From Conchocele bisecta (Eukaryota; Mollusca; Bivalvia; Lucinida; Thyasiridae): a stretch of DNA of 64,000 nucleotides. The notes under the pieces were generated by a model, which saw nothing but the letters and a program-made list of their open reading frames with translations, made no database searches and was not told where the DNA came from. Below, one piece after another: positions 52,170 through 63,080 of the stretch; positions within the stretch are counted from its first letter, which is position 1, and each line of letters begins with the position of its first letter. The DNA lies in NCBI GenBank assembly GCA_029237695.1, contig CM055274.1:72736140-72800139 (forward strand). The letters run 5' to 3'. A program made the translations under genes and the position numbers.

Positions 52170-52606
52170 AGAGAATAGTAGGTTAGTGCCGTGAATGGGA
52201 AAAAAACATCTGGCAAGGCTCAAGAATTTCTTTATTTCTCATCAGAAGTATATGTTGTGACCACTCATTTGAACCGGCTCGCCGAGACGGTTCAAATGAG
52301 TGGTCACAACATATACTTTGGTTCAGAAATAAAGAAACTAGATAGAGAATAGTAGGTTAGTGCCGTGAATGGGAAAAATATCTGGCAAGGCTTAGGAAAC
52401 GGGATGGGCGAGGCTCTGCCGAGCACATCCCGTTTCCGTGCCGCGTCAGATATTTTTTCCCATTCACGGCACTAACCTACTATTCTATTTATCCCGTCAA
52501 CACCTACAAATGGCTGTAAAATGCAAAAATAGTATTGACTGGATATCAAAAATGTTTCACGGCACCGTGTTTCACGGCACATACGCACTGTTTTGACGGG
52601 ATAAAA
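52170..52606. mobile_element. Nested fold-back elements with repeated 30-bp arm
   Basis: 'AATAGTAGGTTAGTGCCGTG' occurs directly at 52,176 and 52,349 and inverted at 52,464-52,483. Inner palindromes centre at 52,279 (GGTTCAAATGAGTGGTCACA) and 52,415 (CGGGATG..GAGGCTCTGCC). A TTATCCCGTCAA pair (52,489 and 52,594) brackets the end. Confidence 0.75.
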
Positions 52607-52792
52607 TCATTTCTTCAGTCGCAACCACATTTAATATGTATTGCATCTAGTTGTGCGATGTATTGCCTATGGGAAGTTGTGGGTGTAGTAACATTTGGGA
52701 ATTTTCCATTTTCTAGGACTTAGATCCTAGTCATCCACCTGTGAGAATTAATATATTTATGTTTCAGTTAGATAAACATACATGTGTAGCAT

Positions 52793-52962
52793 TAGTTGCG
52801 GAGGTAACTCTTGTAATCTACACCCGTACCGTCCGTAACTACTCAAAAGCATATGATTGTACCATCACCCATAGAGAAGCCAGTATCGGTGATTGCGAAG
52901 GGCCAGTCAAACAAGAGGCCCTTCCGTAATTGAGTAATTGCAAGAGTTACCGTTCGCAACTA
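52793..52962. mobile_element. Mutator-like MITE carrying captured exon fragment
   Basis: Ends TAGTTGCG.A..GGTAACTCTTG are inverted. Flanking GTGTAGCAT is perfectly duplicated (52,784-52,792 and 52,963-52,971), a 9-bp duplication typical of Mutator. Bases 52,866-52,927 match exon bases 53,679-53,740 of the neighbouring gene with two mismatches (CCCATAGAGAAGCCAGTATC onward). This is a Pack-MULE-type transduplication. The fragment is out of any open context and not coding here. Confidence 0.85.
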
Positions 52963-53154
52963 GTGTAGCATAACATAACCCCCCACCACCCCACTCACAC
53001 ACACCCACTATTGAGTCGGAAATAAATGTCCCGCCCACACAATATCTGCGTTGCTTCAGTTGCCCCAGTGCCAACTTTCCCTAGCTACAATAATTCACCT
53101 CCGATATGTTATCAATATGGTATTGAGCGGGGTAGCAATTTTGTTTCTACACCT

Positions 53155-53210
53155 TCCCCGGCCTTAAATGCCCTTAGCTGTAGATATGCCGTTAAATACC
53201 AACAAAAAAA
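53155..53210 (+). repeat. SINE-like tail, GCCGTTAAATACC
   Basis: 'CCTTAAATGCCCTTAGCTGT' then 'AGATATGCCGTTAAATACCAAC', the dispersed tail family. Confidence 0.6.
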
Positions 53211-53479
53211 ACTTGCCCCGTACCCCAGACCACCAGCCTGTAAGTGAAGCGCTCCTACATCTATGTGAATGTCCAGCTGTTAGATTCACAGGTTGAAGTA
53301 ACGGACCAGAAATAAATTAACGGCCGTTTCATTTTTACTCATTGGGATAATCTCTTATCACAGAGATAACAAAAAAAACAGTTTTGCTTTTTAAAAAATG
53401 AATTACTGATACGTTTATGTATAGTTAATGCATTTATAGACATTGGTCCGTTACTTCAATCTGGTTATACTTGCAATAG

Positions 53480-53941
53480 GGCAAGGCGAGTACAACAACT
53501 CCGAAAAAACCAAAGCCCAAAGGGCCTGGAAGTTCAACAGGAGGCCTGAAATCTCAGGCATCAACAAAGGAAGGTTTGCGGGCCACGCGGAAACGAGACG
53601 CAACTCCCATTGAGCGTCCTGTAGCGGATAAGGCGAAGGGCCAGACGAGCACTCGAGTCATCCGTAAGAGAGTAGCAACACCCATAGAGAAGCCAGTATC
53701 TGTGATTGCGAAGGGCCAGTCAAACAAGAGACCCTTCCGTCGGCGAGACGCGACCCCGGTCGAGCGGCCACCGGTAGTTATTGCGAAGGGCCCCTTGGTC
53801 AAGCGGACCAAGTGGGCCGTGCCCGGCGGTGCTTCAACGGCTGTTGTAGCAAGGGGCAGGTGTAATAAGCAGGCCTATTGCGGGAAGAATATTGCCACGG
53901 CTGTGGCGATATCTGGAAGCCGCAGTTCTTTAACGATTAAG
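53480..53941 (+). CDS. Basic repeat protein, exon A1
   Basis: Acceptor TTATACTTGCAATAG (AG 53,478-53,479) and donor AAG|GTAAGA; 154 codons, phase 0 to 0. It contains about four degenerate repeats of 22-24 residues built on R-K-R-x-A-T-P-(I/V)-E-(R/K)-P-V..AKGQ. The protein is Arg/Lys/Pro/Thr-rich and probably disordered. TP and SP sites suggest possible regulation by proline-directed kinases (inference). Its middle was captured by the Mutator-like element at 52,793. Confidence 0.7.
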
Positions 53942-54250
53942 GTAAGAATACGCTAAATAGTGCGACTATCAAAGGGGGCAAATTATTCCGGCATAAGACA
54001 AATAATCCTGATGTTTTGAGGCCACAACCACTTGCAAATCCTGATTCATTATTGTCCAATTCCGCCTGGGAAATAAAACACTGAACCTGCTGGTCAAGTG
54101 ATCAAAACAAAGTTTCAGTTGCCAAATAATGTAAACAATATTGGGGGTCATTACGAGGTTACGAAAGTTTCCTTCTTATGAATACAATTGTATTTGGAGG
54201 ATGGGTTAAAGTATATATAGTAAAACTATTTGGGGTTTTCTAACCTGAAG

Positions 54251-54451
54251 GTGGCGGTCCGGTGGGACCAATGGGCGGGCTGGAAGACCGGCGGTGGAGT
54301 GGCCGGTCTGATGATGAGGGCCATAGTGAGACAAGGCAACCGAGTGGAAATCCACACGACAACGGCAATGATGAGGTGGAATGGGCGTGGGCGTATGGAT
54401 GACCACGAACTGTGTATTACCAACAGGACACGATATGCAATTACGCAACAG
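54251..54451 (+). CDS. Basic repeat protein, exon A2
   Basis: Acceptor CTAACCTGAAG, donor CAACAG|GTACGT; 67 codons, phase 0 to 0 (VAVRWDQWAGWKTGGG, HELCITNRTRYAITQQ). The intron sequence up to the acceptor (54,060-54,250) is homologous to element A/B sequence, so the acceptor may derive from a transposon. Confidence 0.65.
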
Positions 54452-54507
54452 GTACGTCGAAAAAATGTTCATTGTTCATTCGTAAATTTCATATTGTGTC
54501 ATATCCT

Positions 54508-54727
54508 GGGGGCCGTTTCACTAAACTTTGTACGACTAAAATGTTCGTAAGTGCAAAATTAGGATCGTCTGGAAATTTTAATTGATTAACTTAAATTTAT
54601 TGAACGTAGGCCTATGCTCAATCAATGTAAATCCAGTAATGGTTTACAAGAAAACATTGTTAATGTAAAATCATAATTTTGCTCTTACGAACGTTTTAGT
54701 CGTACGAAGTTTAGTGAAACAGCCCCC
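54508..54727. mobile_element. MITE family F2, copy 2
   Basis: GGGGGCCGTTTCACTAAAC to GTTTAGTGAAACAGCCCCC. Confidence 0.85.
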
Positions 54728-55134
54728 TGATCTAATAGCGCACTATTGCAGCCTACAAGGATATTTACTGGTTGTAGAAGCATTATGCGTGCTGCAATAG
54801 TCACAGGGCGATAATAATGCGTACCTGGCCGCGTGATCCGAACACAGGTTTGACCGTACAATCGCTCTACCGATGTAGATGTGCAGGTTAAAGTGGGTCT
54901 ACCCTACAGGAATTCCCTGAAGTCTGCAGCCACATTTCAGAAACTGGTTGATAATAGCGCATCTTCAGCATGCTCAGTTTTAATTGTTATTTCCATACAT
55001 GAACCTATCTCTTATCACAGAGAGTAAAAAACAGTTTTACTTTAAAAACAATTAATTAATGATACGTTTATGTATAGTTAATGCATTTATAGACGTTGGT
55101 CCGTTACTTCAATCTGTGGTTATACTTGCAATAG

Positions 55135-55611
55135 GGAAAGGCGAGTACAACAACTCCGAAAAAAACAAAGGCCGAGGAGCCTGGAAGTTCAACCACAGGC
55201 CTGAATTCTCAGGCATCAACAAAGAAAGATTTGTGGGCCACGCGGAAACGAGGCGCGCGGAAACGAGGCGCAACTCCCATTGAGCGTCCTGTAGCGGATA
55301 AGGCGAAGGGCCAGACGAGCACTCGAGTCATCCGTAAGAGAGAAGCAACACCCATAGAGAAGCCAGTATCTGTGATTGCGAAGGGCCAATCAAACACGAG
55401 GCTCTTCCGTCGGCGAGACGCGACCCCGGTCGAGCGGCCACCGGTAGTTATTGCGAAGGGCCCCTTGGTCAAGCGGGTCAAGCGGGCCGTGTCAGGCGGT
55501 GCTTCAACGGCTGTTGTAGCAAGGAGCGGGCGTAATAAGCAGGCCTATGATGGGAAGAATATTGCCACGGCTGTGGCGATATCTGGAAGGGGCAGTTCTT
55601 TAACGATTAAG
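55135..55611 (+). CDS. Basic repeat protein, exon B1 (duplicate of A1)
   Basis: 159 codons, phase 0 to 0, with the same acceptor and donor as A1. It differs by substitutions and a 12-nt insertion (GCGCGGAAACGAG repeat near 55,250) that keeps the frame. The open frame over the whole length suggests both copies are maintained. Confidence 0.7.
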
Positions 55612-56029
55612 GTAAGAATACGCTAAATAGTGCGACTATCAAAGGAGGCAAATTATTCCGGTAAAATACAAATAATCCTCATGTTTTGAGCCACAACCAC
55701 TTGCAAATCCTGATTCATTTTTGCCCAATTCGGCCTACGAAATAAAACACTGAACCTGCTGGTCACATGATGAAAACAAAGTTTCAGTTGCCAAATAATG
55801 TAAACAATATTGGGGGTCATTACGAGGTTGAAAATTTCCTTCTTATGAATACATGAACCTATTGTTTTCCTTGCGCAGATCCATTGCAGACAGGTTGCAT
55901 ACCATATAAACGTAGGTTCCACAGCATACATACGAATTGTGAAAGTAGGAGAGAATGGCCAAAGATTGTATTTGGAGGATGGGTTAAGGTATATATAGTA
56001 AAACTAGTTGGGTTTTTTCTAACCTTAAG

Positions 56030-56230
56030 GTGGCGGTCCGGTGGGACCAATTGGCGGGCTGGAAGACCGGCGGTGGAGTGGCCGGTCTGATGATGAGGGC
56101 CATAGTGAGACAAGGCAACCGAGTGGAAATCCACACGACAACGGCAATGATGAGGTGGAATGGGCGTGGGCGTATGGATGACCACGAACTGTGTATTACC
56201 AACAGGACACGATATGCAATTACGCAACAG
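56030..56230 (+). CDS. Basic repeat protein, exon B2 (duplicate of A2)
   Basis: 67 codons, nearly identical to A2 (one substitution seen: QLAG for QWAG). Acceptor CTAACCTTAAG, donor CAACAG|GTACGT, phase 0 to 0. Confidence 0.65.
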
Positions 56231-56286
56231 GTACGTCGAAAAAATGTTCATTGTTCATTCGTAAATTTCATATTGTGTCATATCCT

Positions 56287-56506
56287 GGGGGCCGTTTCAC
56301 TAAACTTTGTACGACTAAAATGTTCGTAAGTGCAAAATTAGGATCGTCTGGGAATTTTAATTGATGAATTTAAATTTATTGAACGTAGGCCTATGCTCAA
56401 TCAATGTAAATCCAGTAATGTTTTACAATAAAACATTGTTAATGTACAATCATAAGTTTGCCCTTACGAACATTTTAGTCATACAAAGTTTAGAGAAACG
56501 GAGCCC
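56287..56506. mobile_element. MITE family F2, copy 3
   Basis: GGGGCCGTTTCACTAAAC to GTTTAGAGAAACGGAGCCC. Same relative position as copy 2, so duplicated with the exons. Confidence 0.85.
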
Positions 56507-56878
56507 TGATATAATAACGCACTATTGCAGCATGCAATGATATTTATTGTTTGCTAGAAGCATTATGCGTGCTGTAGTAGTCACAGGGCGAGAATAATGC
56601 GTACCCGGCCGCGTGATCCGAACACAGGTCCTTTGCTTGACTGTACAATCGCTCTACCGATGTAGATGTGCAGGTTAAGGTGGGTCTACTCTAGAGAAAT
56701 TCCATTAGCCTGCAACCACATTTCAGAAACTGGTTGATAATAGCGCATCTTCAGTTTTAAGTTTGTATTTCCATACATAGTCATATACAAACAACACCTG
56801 AGTTACAAGCAGTTTATAGCGCATCTTACATAAGCATTAAACTAAATGATGAACATATTTACATACATCTTATTTCAG

Positions 56879-57134
56879 GAAGCGCCGCCTGTGCCACCGA
56901 GAGAATCCACCAACGGCCGCCGCAGAGCTGACAGCGCCCGTAACACCAACATAGTCACCATCGCGGCATCCAGCGGCAGTCCAAGGGAGATCACCCGGCC
57001 GCCGAATGGACACAGGACGACGGACATTCCGCAAGTAGAGCCGTCCACCCGCGAAGACCGCCAGACAAATACGGAGGCGGACTACGATGAGCCGGACAGT
57101 CCTTTGTTAGCAATGACTGCTCGACTGCCCAAAG
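56879..57134 (+). CDS. Basic repeat protein, exon C
   Basis: Acceptor ACATCTTATTTCAG, donor AAAG|GTAACG; 85 codons, entered in phase 0 and left in phase 1. Pro/Ser/Arg-rich start (EAPPVPPRESTNGRRRADSA), then an acidic DEPDSPLLAMTARLPK end. The PPVPPR string fits an SH3-ligand motif (inference). Confidence 0.65.
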
Positions 57135-57418
57135 GTAACGTGCGTTATACGTTAATCAATTACGTACGAACATATAATTAGTGAAAATTAAGGGGTTAAT
57201 GGAATAAAGGGGATTACTCCCTCATAGAGTTGGCCCCCTGTTTCTACTGCCCCCACCCCCCTTAACTTGTTTCGCCACACAAGTAACATGCGCTATCACG
57301 TGCGTCAATCAATTACTTACTAAACTGTGATTTGTGAACAATTATGTCAATTAACAAGGGGGCTAACTCCCTCCATTTCCCTCCATTTCATTATATGTGC
57401 ATGTATCTACTTCTGCAG

Positions 57419-57517
57419 AATATGACACATTTTATGAAAAGAAAGATGACTTCTGGTCAACGCTCCAGACTCGCTTCAACGGAAACCCGACAGACATATT
57501 TGCCACGAAATACGATC
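57419..57517 (+). CDS. Basic repeat protein, exon D (last one seen)
   Basis: Acceptor ATCTACTTCTGCAG; phase-1 entry gives EYDTFYEKKDDFWSTLQTRF and NPTDIFATKYD, ending at C|GTAAGT in phase 1. The frame chosen follows from exon C's phase; the alternative ATG frame is a shadow. The donor implies at least one more exon, which I did not find by 64,000. Confidence 0.6.
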
Positions 57518-58002
57518 GTAAGTACCGTAAACCAGCGAATCCTCTCTAAACCGGATGTCACAGGGTTTCCGATTTAGAGAAATTTCACTGTGATTCAATA
57601 AATAGGTAGGCGGCGCTCCAGGTAAGCTATATGTCTAAAAAGTAGTGTACACCCTGATTTCAAATTAAATGCGTATTTTATTTTTACAAATGGATTATTG
57701 ATGTTCTTCATTATTAAATAGGGAACACATTATCAAAACAAATTTAAACTTTCACTTATTTCAGTGTAATATAGTTGAAAAAGCAATTTGCTATTCAACA
57801 AAGTAAATTTTCTACTTTATTACAATATTTTCACTAGTCAATTCGACAATCAATGCGTATTTTACAATTGCTTTGAGCATTTGTATTCCCACTTAATTAA
57901 TACGTGTTCTGCTAAAATAAGAGCGCAAAATACGCCAATACGCATCATATCTGAAGCTCTCCAAGTAGGTCTATATTACATCACAATGCATGTTTCTGTT
58001 TG
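57518..58002. other. Intergenic or intron, MITE terminus only
   Basis: 57,541-57,592 holds 'CTCTAAACCGGA' and 'GATTTAGAGAAATTTCACTG', a short mariner/pogo MITE. Nothing else recognised. Confidence 0.5.
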
Positions 58003-60565
58003 TATGGAAGGTAATATCCGCCATAATTCTATAAGGCTTGATGCTTGCTGATGACATTCTAAGTTCTATCCGTCTTATTACAATTCTATGTGGCTTGATG
58101 CTTGCTGACTGCTGCCATTACAACTTAACTTTCATGTAATTTTATTCGTCATTCGTGTTTGTGACATTTGAAATCTTCTTGGTTGTAGTTTAAATTGCAT
58201 GTGCATTTGGCTTGATGCTTTATTCATTCGCACTGTTTCAATGCGTTTGTGTTGATTACATTCTAAGTGACATCCGGAGTTCCATTATTGATTATTGCAT
58301 CGCTGTTTTGTCATACGTTTTGTTACCTCGATAAGCCACGCCCCTTGACAACAACAATTGCAACAGTAATTTGGGAACAACCATTATGACGCCAGGTGCG
58401 CTGCTAAAACTTAAAATAGTTCTCCCTAAAATGATTTAATATGCTGGTACCCGTCCTACAATGCGTTGCTCTCTAAATTGGTTCCATGTCCCTAACGGTG
58501 TTGATGTAGATTGATGCCACCTTTTCTGTTTCGCCATGTTTAGGTTAAAAGACACCAAATAGTTTTACTGTATAATTTAACTGAATCCCAGCCAGTCTTT
58601 CCTACTTTCACTATTCGTATGGATGTTGTGGGACCAACCTCGTCATGTCCCCCAATATTGTTTACATTATTTGGCCACGGAAACTCTGTTTACATCACGT
58701 GACAAACAGGCTCAGTGGTTTCTTTTAAATGCTTCAAATATGCTGAAAACTGGTGTTAAAAACACCCCTTTTCTAACCTTAAACCTGAAGTGTCCATGCC
58801 AGGTTATAATATAGGGAGACACCAGACGTATTAATTGACATTATTATACTTTTTATATCAAACGCGAAATGCCAGTTTGATATCAGGGGCGATAACCGTG
58901 GTTCCTTAAAATGATAACGGAAGCAACTAAATTCCATTTATTTATTACTTGATGTGCAATATCATATTTTATGATATGTCAATAAAAATATTTATTCAGC
59001 ATTTAGTTGGTATAAATAATTTAAAAATACTGCATCATTTGCATATGTAACTAGCTTGATACCACTGCGAGTCTCTATGAGTACATTAAATATTACTAAA
59101 TAATTATATCTGTGTAGCTGGCACTCATAATTTTTAAAAGTGGTGGACTAGTTGCAATTATACACTTATTTAAGTTCCATAAAGAAAAGTGTGTACCTAC
59201 TAGATGGGACCCCAGCTTCAACAATAATTAAATCTATATTTTAATTAGTCAAGATTCAGAGCAGAATGGGTGCATGTTATTGGAAATTAGGTCCCACAAC
59301 ATCCATAAGAAAAATGAAAGTAGCAGAGAATAGTAAAATGTATGGTAACGGGTTAGTTTTTTAGGGAAAATCAATGGTGGTGGCCCACCTTAGTCTGATC
59401 CCGGACGGTTATTGGTTTGCATCGGTAACGGGCCAGTTTGACAGTCAACCTGTGTAAGTTACCATATGTGTAACTTACTATACAAATGTGATTGTTTTCA
59501 ATTACGTACATATGCAATTTAATTATGAGGATGCATGTACATGTATGTATAAAACAGATTAGTAATTTAAACACCATGCATACATATGCAATTTAGTTAA
59601 TATAGGTTAGAGAATAACAAATGGTGCGAAATCGTCAAGACGGTAAAAGTAGTCCGGTATGAACAAAATCGTGCGGGTGTTTTCAGGTCACTGACACAGT
59701 TTGCTTGCAAATCTTGATCCATTACTACCCAGTTTCACTTGAGGAACATGTTGGTCATGTGATGTAAACAGAGTTTCCGTGGCCAAAACTAAAATGTAAA
59801 CAATATTGGGGGACATGACGAGGTTGGATTTTTCTGTATTAGTAGTAAGTGAAGCTATTGTTTAATTCATGCAGAACCAGTACTGACCGGCTGCATGTCA
59901 TGTACAAGTAGGTCCCACAACATACATACGAATAGTAAAAGTAGAAGAGACTGACCTTATTGGATGGGATTCAGTTAAAGTAAAACTATTTGGTGTCTTC
60001 TAACCTACACTATGATCATTTGTAGGTGAAATCTTATATCAACACCGGCATTGGAGGTGTGCCTCAAACTGCCAATCACATCTCGTACTATTATTTATTA
60101 GTCGGAAGATTCCTAACATTGACAGCAGTTCCATCTGGCGTCATAATGAGGCACTACTAACCAATATATTGCTTGCATCATTCTGCTTGTGGCTTAAATT
60201 GGTGCTTTCTGCTTGCGGGTTTCCGCTTTCGGGTTGTGGCTTGATGCTTACTTCCTGTGGCTTTGTCCTTACTGCTTCGGCCTTATTCAAAGTGCTAAGT
60301 GCTTGTTCTTACTTTCTATTGCAAATGCTTATTGCAATAAAACAGGGACACGAACAAGGACGTATCAATAATTGTAATGTAAATAAGACGAATGAATAAA
60401 GGAATCAGCAGAATGGACATGTAAAAAAAGACAAATACAATTACAACATGCAGATTTCAAATGTAATAAATACAAATGACGAATGAAATAACATAAATAT
60501 AAGTTGTAATGTCATCAGCACGCAAGCATCAAGTCACATAGGATTATGGCGGATATTACCTTCCG
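58003..60565. mobile_element. Non-autonomous element B, inverse relative of element A
   Basis: TATGGAAGGTAATATCCGCC at the left, GGCGGATATTACCTTCCG at the right. Internal sequence runs opposite to element A ('GGTCCCACAACATCCATAAG', 'CCAATATATTGCTTGCATCA'). It lacks the nested hAT insertion, so it predates or escaped it. After its right end the bases GTTCGCAACTA match the terminus of the Mutator-like family. No ORF. Confidence 0.7.
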
Positions 60566-61364
60566 TTCGCAACTAATGGTTTGTCCTATTTTCGAGCTCT
60601 TCGAAATGCACTTTGCTGTGTTTTACGGCATTTAAATTCCAACTCCAACTGGTGGTAAACTGTGATCTATGTAAACTCCGTTGCTGAACGGGAGGGTTGC
60701 AACGGGAGTACTTGAATATAACCGATAACGAATGATTTTGGCGAATTTCATCACATGGACTAATGCGACAAAATCTGGTATACCTATTCTATTCTATTCG
60801 GCTTATATTTAAGGGTGGGAATACCCGGTGGTATATCTGTGGACACTGTCCCTTTAACTGACCGCACATTGCCACGGCTGTCATATATCGATGTTCATGT
60901 TTGCAGACGGAAGACTCGGAACTGTGACACCGAAACATGCCCATTAAAATAATCACATTACTCCACCCACCTGAAATCGTACCCAGGTGGGTGGGGTAAT
61001 GGAGTAATGGGATTTGTTAATGAACATTTTTGTTTGTGTCTCATGTCCGAGTCTTTCACGTGTGTTCATATTGCCGTGAATAAAGTCATCTTGTGGTATA
61101 TTTTGTTATCTCTATCTATTTTCAGCCCATCGATTCAGCTGGATTTTCGGGGACCATCGGACGGCCCGATAAATTAGCGGTCACGTGACATGACTCGATG
61201 TTACTGGACGATTTGAGATGCCACCCTAAACATTGATGTATCTGTTTGTTGTCGTTCTATTTTATATGTGTAGCTTGGAGTATATTACTGTTAAAAAAAG
61301 GAAATATGTTATTACACCTGATAGTTCTTGTGTGTATTTGTTTCTGCCTTTGTGTGGTGTGCTC
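60566..61364. other. Intergenic, nothing supported
   Basis: A short hairpin CCACCCACCTG...CAGGTGGGTGG lies at 60,964-60,997. No gene recognised. Confidence 0.45.
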
Positions 61365-61647
61365 CAGCAGCCTATTTCACCAACATTGCAAAGTATACTT
61401 TGAGGGAGTAATCATTTATTTTTCCCGAAATGCATTATGTCATATAGAACTAACGACTGCATATAGTTGATGATTAAAAGTATTCAGAATTATTATACTG
61501 AATTTACTACATTATCACAGCCAAAATGGCTGTGATAATGTAATAAAACAGTATAATAAAACATAATAAATGTATCCTAAAATTTCTCCCTCAAAGTATA
61601 CTTTGTTAGATAAGTATACTTTGCAATGTTGGTGAAATAGGCTACTG
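61365..61647. mobile_element. Fold-back MITE family F1, copy 4
   Basis: CAGCAGCCTATTTCACCAAC to GTTGGTGAAATAGGCTACTG, same central palindrome. Confidence 0.85.
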
Positions 61648-61775
61648 CATGGTGCATGACGTTAATTTGTGCCTTACACTAAAGACAGTAATATTATACT
61701 TAAGAAGAATGCTACTAAAAATTAGTAGTACAAACATACATATTATATATAGCTTTTAGGTATCTTATATGTGGC

Positions 61776-62013
61776 TGTGACTGGGAAAATGGGGCTTATG
61801 TATTTTTTTGCGACAAGTGCAGATCCAGATCAGCCTGTGCATCTGCACAGTCTGATCAGGATCTGCACAGTTCGCCATTCCACCAATGAAGCACCCGCCA
61901 TGCTTCTAGCAAGCAATACATATCATGCTACAGATCATGCTACAGGAGTGTGCTATTGGGCCAGGAGCTAAGCTGTTCGCAAATCCCATTAGCCCCATTT
62001 CTCCCGTCACCAT
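61776..62013. mobile_element. MITE with GTGAC.GGGA.AAATGGGGCT ends
   Basis: The left GTGACTGGGAAAATGGGGCT is inverted at the right (AGCCCCATTTCTCCCGTCAC). An internal AGATC..GATCAG hairpin is present. A diverged relative may lie at 49,460-49,740. Confidence 0.65.
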
Positions 62014-62522
62014 GGGCGGATTCAGGGGGGGGGGGGCAGGCGGATGTCTACATCGCATGGGATTTTGTTTCAATGGTGGCGAATGGGAGTTGTATACCTT
62101 TCTAAGTACTATTATATTTACACCCCGGCGCATTTGAATTGTTTTGTACATTGTTTAGAAATGTGTTTCATGTATATACAAACAATAATTGACCATCCAA
62201 GACACGCTAGAATCACCTGTGCAACAGATCAGTAATTTTTAGTTTTCTCAATACTGTACTGGTTAAAATACTGTGTGTGTATTTATTGTCAATTGCCACG
62301 CCATATATGAACGAAATCAATGTACTCATTTCCACTGTCGAAATAGGGAGGGGTACCCTACTCCTGACAGACAAAGTAGAATATCGCCAGACAGAAGAGT
62401 GTGATCTACTGTCTATTTCACGAAATATGCTCAATTTTTACGGCCATATAAACAATGGGATATTATTAAATTTTATTAAAATTTAAGAATGGGCCTTCTT
62501 TTATTTCATAGAAGTTGGTCAA

Positions 62523-62770
62523 ATATTGATTTTATTACGAAAAAACTGGTTTGTCTATTGGAATTTAACATGGGGGCAGGAAGAAAAAAACGAAAGAAAT
62601 AATAAGGAAATTTACTCCGAAACCTGGCTAGATAGCTTGGAAATGATCCAACTAAGAAAACAAAAGTTAAATTTTGAAAATCGGTCCACTATTTCTGAAA
62701 TGAGAAAAATGTGAAGATGATATGGGGATTTAACATGGGGATTTTTTTGTCGTAATAAAATCAATATTTT
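62523..62770. mobile_element. Fold-back element
   Basis: AATATTGATTTTATTACGA at the left is exactly inverted at 62,750-62,768. Inside, 'ATTTAACATGGGG' recurs. The short open frame between has no recognisable domain. Confidence 0.6.
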
Positions 62771-62811
62771 ACCAAATTTCACAAAATAAAAAGAAAGCTA
62801 ATCTGGGTCAG

Positions 62812-63080
62812 TCACGGTTACCTCTGGATTCCCTCAAGGCTCCGTACTAGGTCACATTCTCTTCTTAGTTTATATCAACGACCATATTGACATACCATAA
62901 TATAATGTCACAGGTTCGCCTTTTCGCGGTGACACTACAGTATATATGACTAGCAGACATGAGGACGATGGCAAAACACTACAACATAACCTGGACACAC
63001 TTCAAGTATGGACAACAATTGGGACATGGACATTCAAATCACCACAACATAATCCACAAAAACTGACGGAATTTGAGAAA
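62812..63080 (+). pseudogene. Non-LTR retrotransposon RT fragment
   Basis: VTSGFPQGSVLGHILFLVYI, NDHIDIP, then (other frames) VRLFA.DTTVYM and LQHNLDTLQVW: the GxPQGSxLGPxLF...YINDL...FADDT block of Jockey/CR1-type RT. A stop and frameshifts occur around the catalytic ADD. Confidence 0.75.

Larger units (their letters stand above)
53390..56765 (+). repeat. Tandem segmental duplication of ~1.65 kb containing two exons
   Basis: 53,395-54,960 and 55,050-56,740 are near-identical, with indels (for example an extra block at 55,860-55,970 in copy B). Each holds exon pair 1+2, the intron between them and one F2 MITE. Exon identity is high, indicating a recent event after the F2 insertion. Confidence 0.9.

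Noticed and set aside
54226..54472. Minus-strand ORFs opposite exons A2 and B2
   Set aside because: They are antisense shadows of the GC-rich exons, which have proper splice sites and phase on the plus strand.
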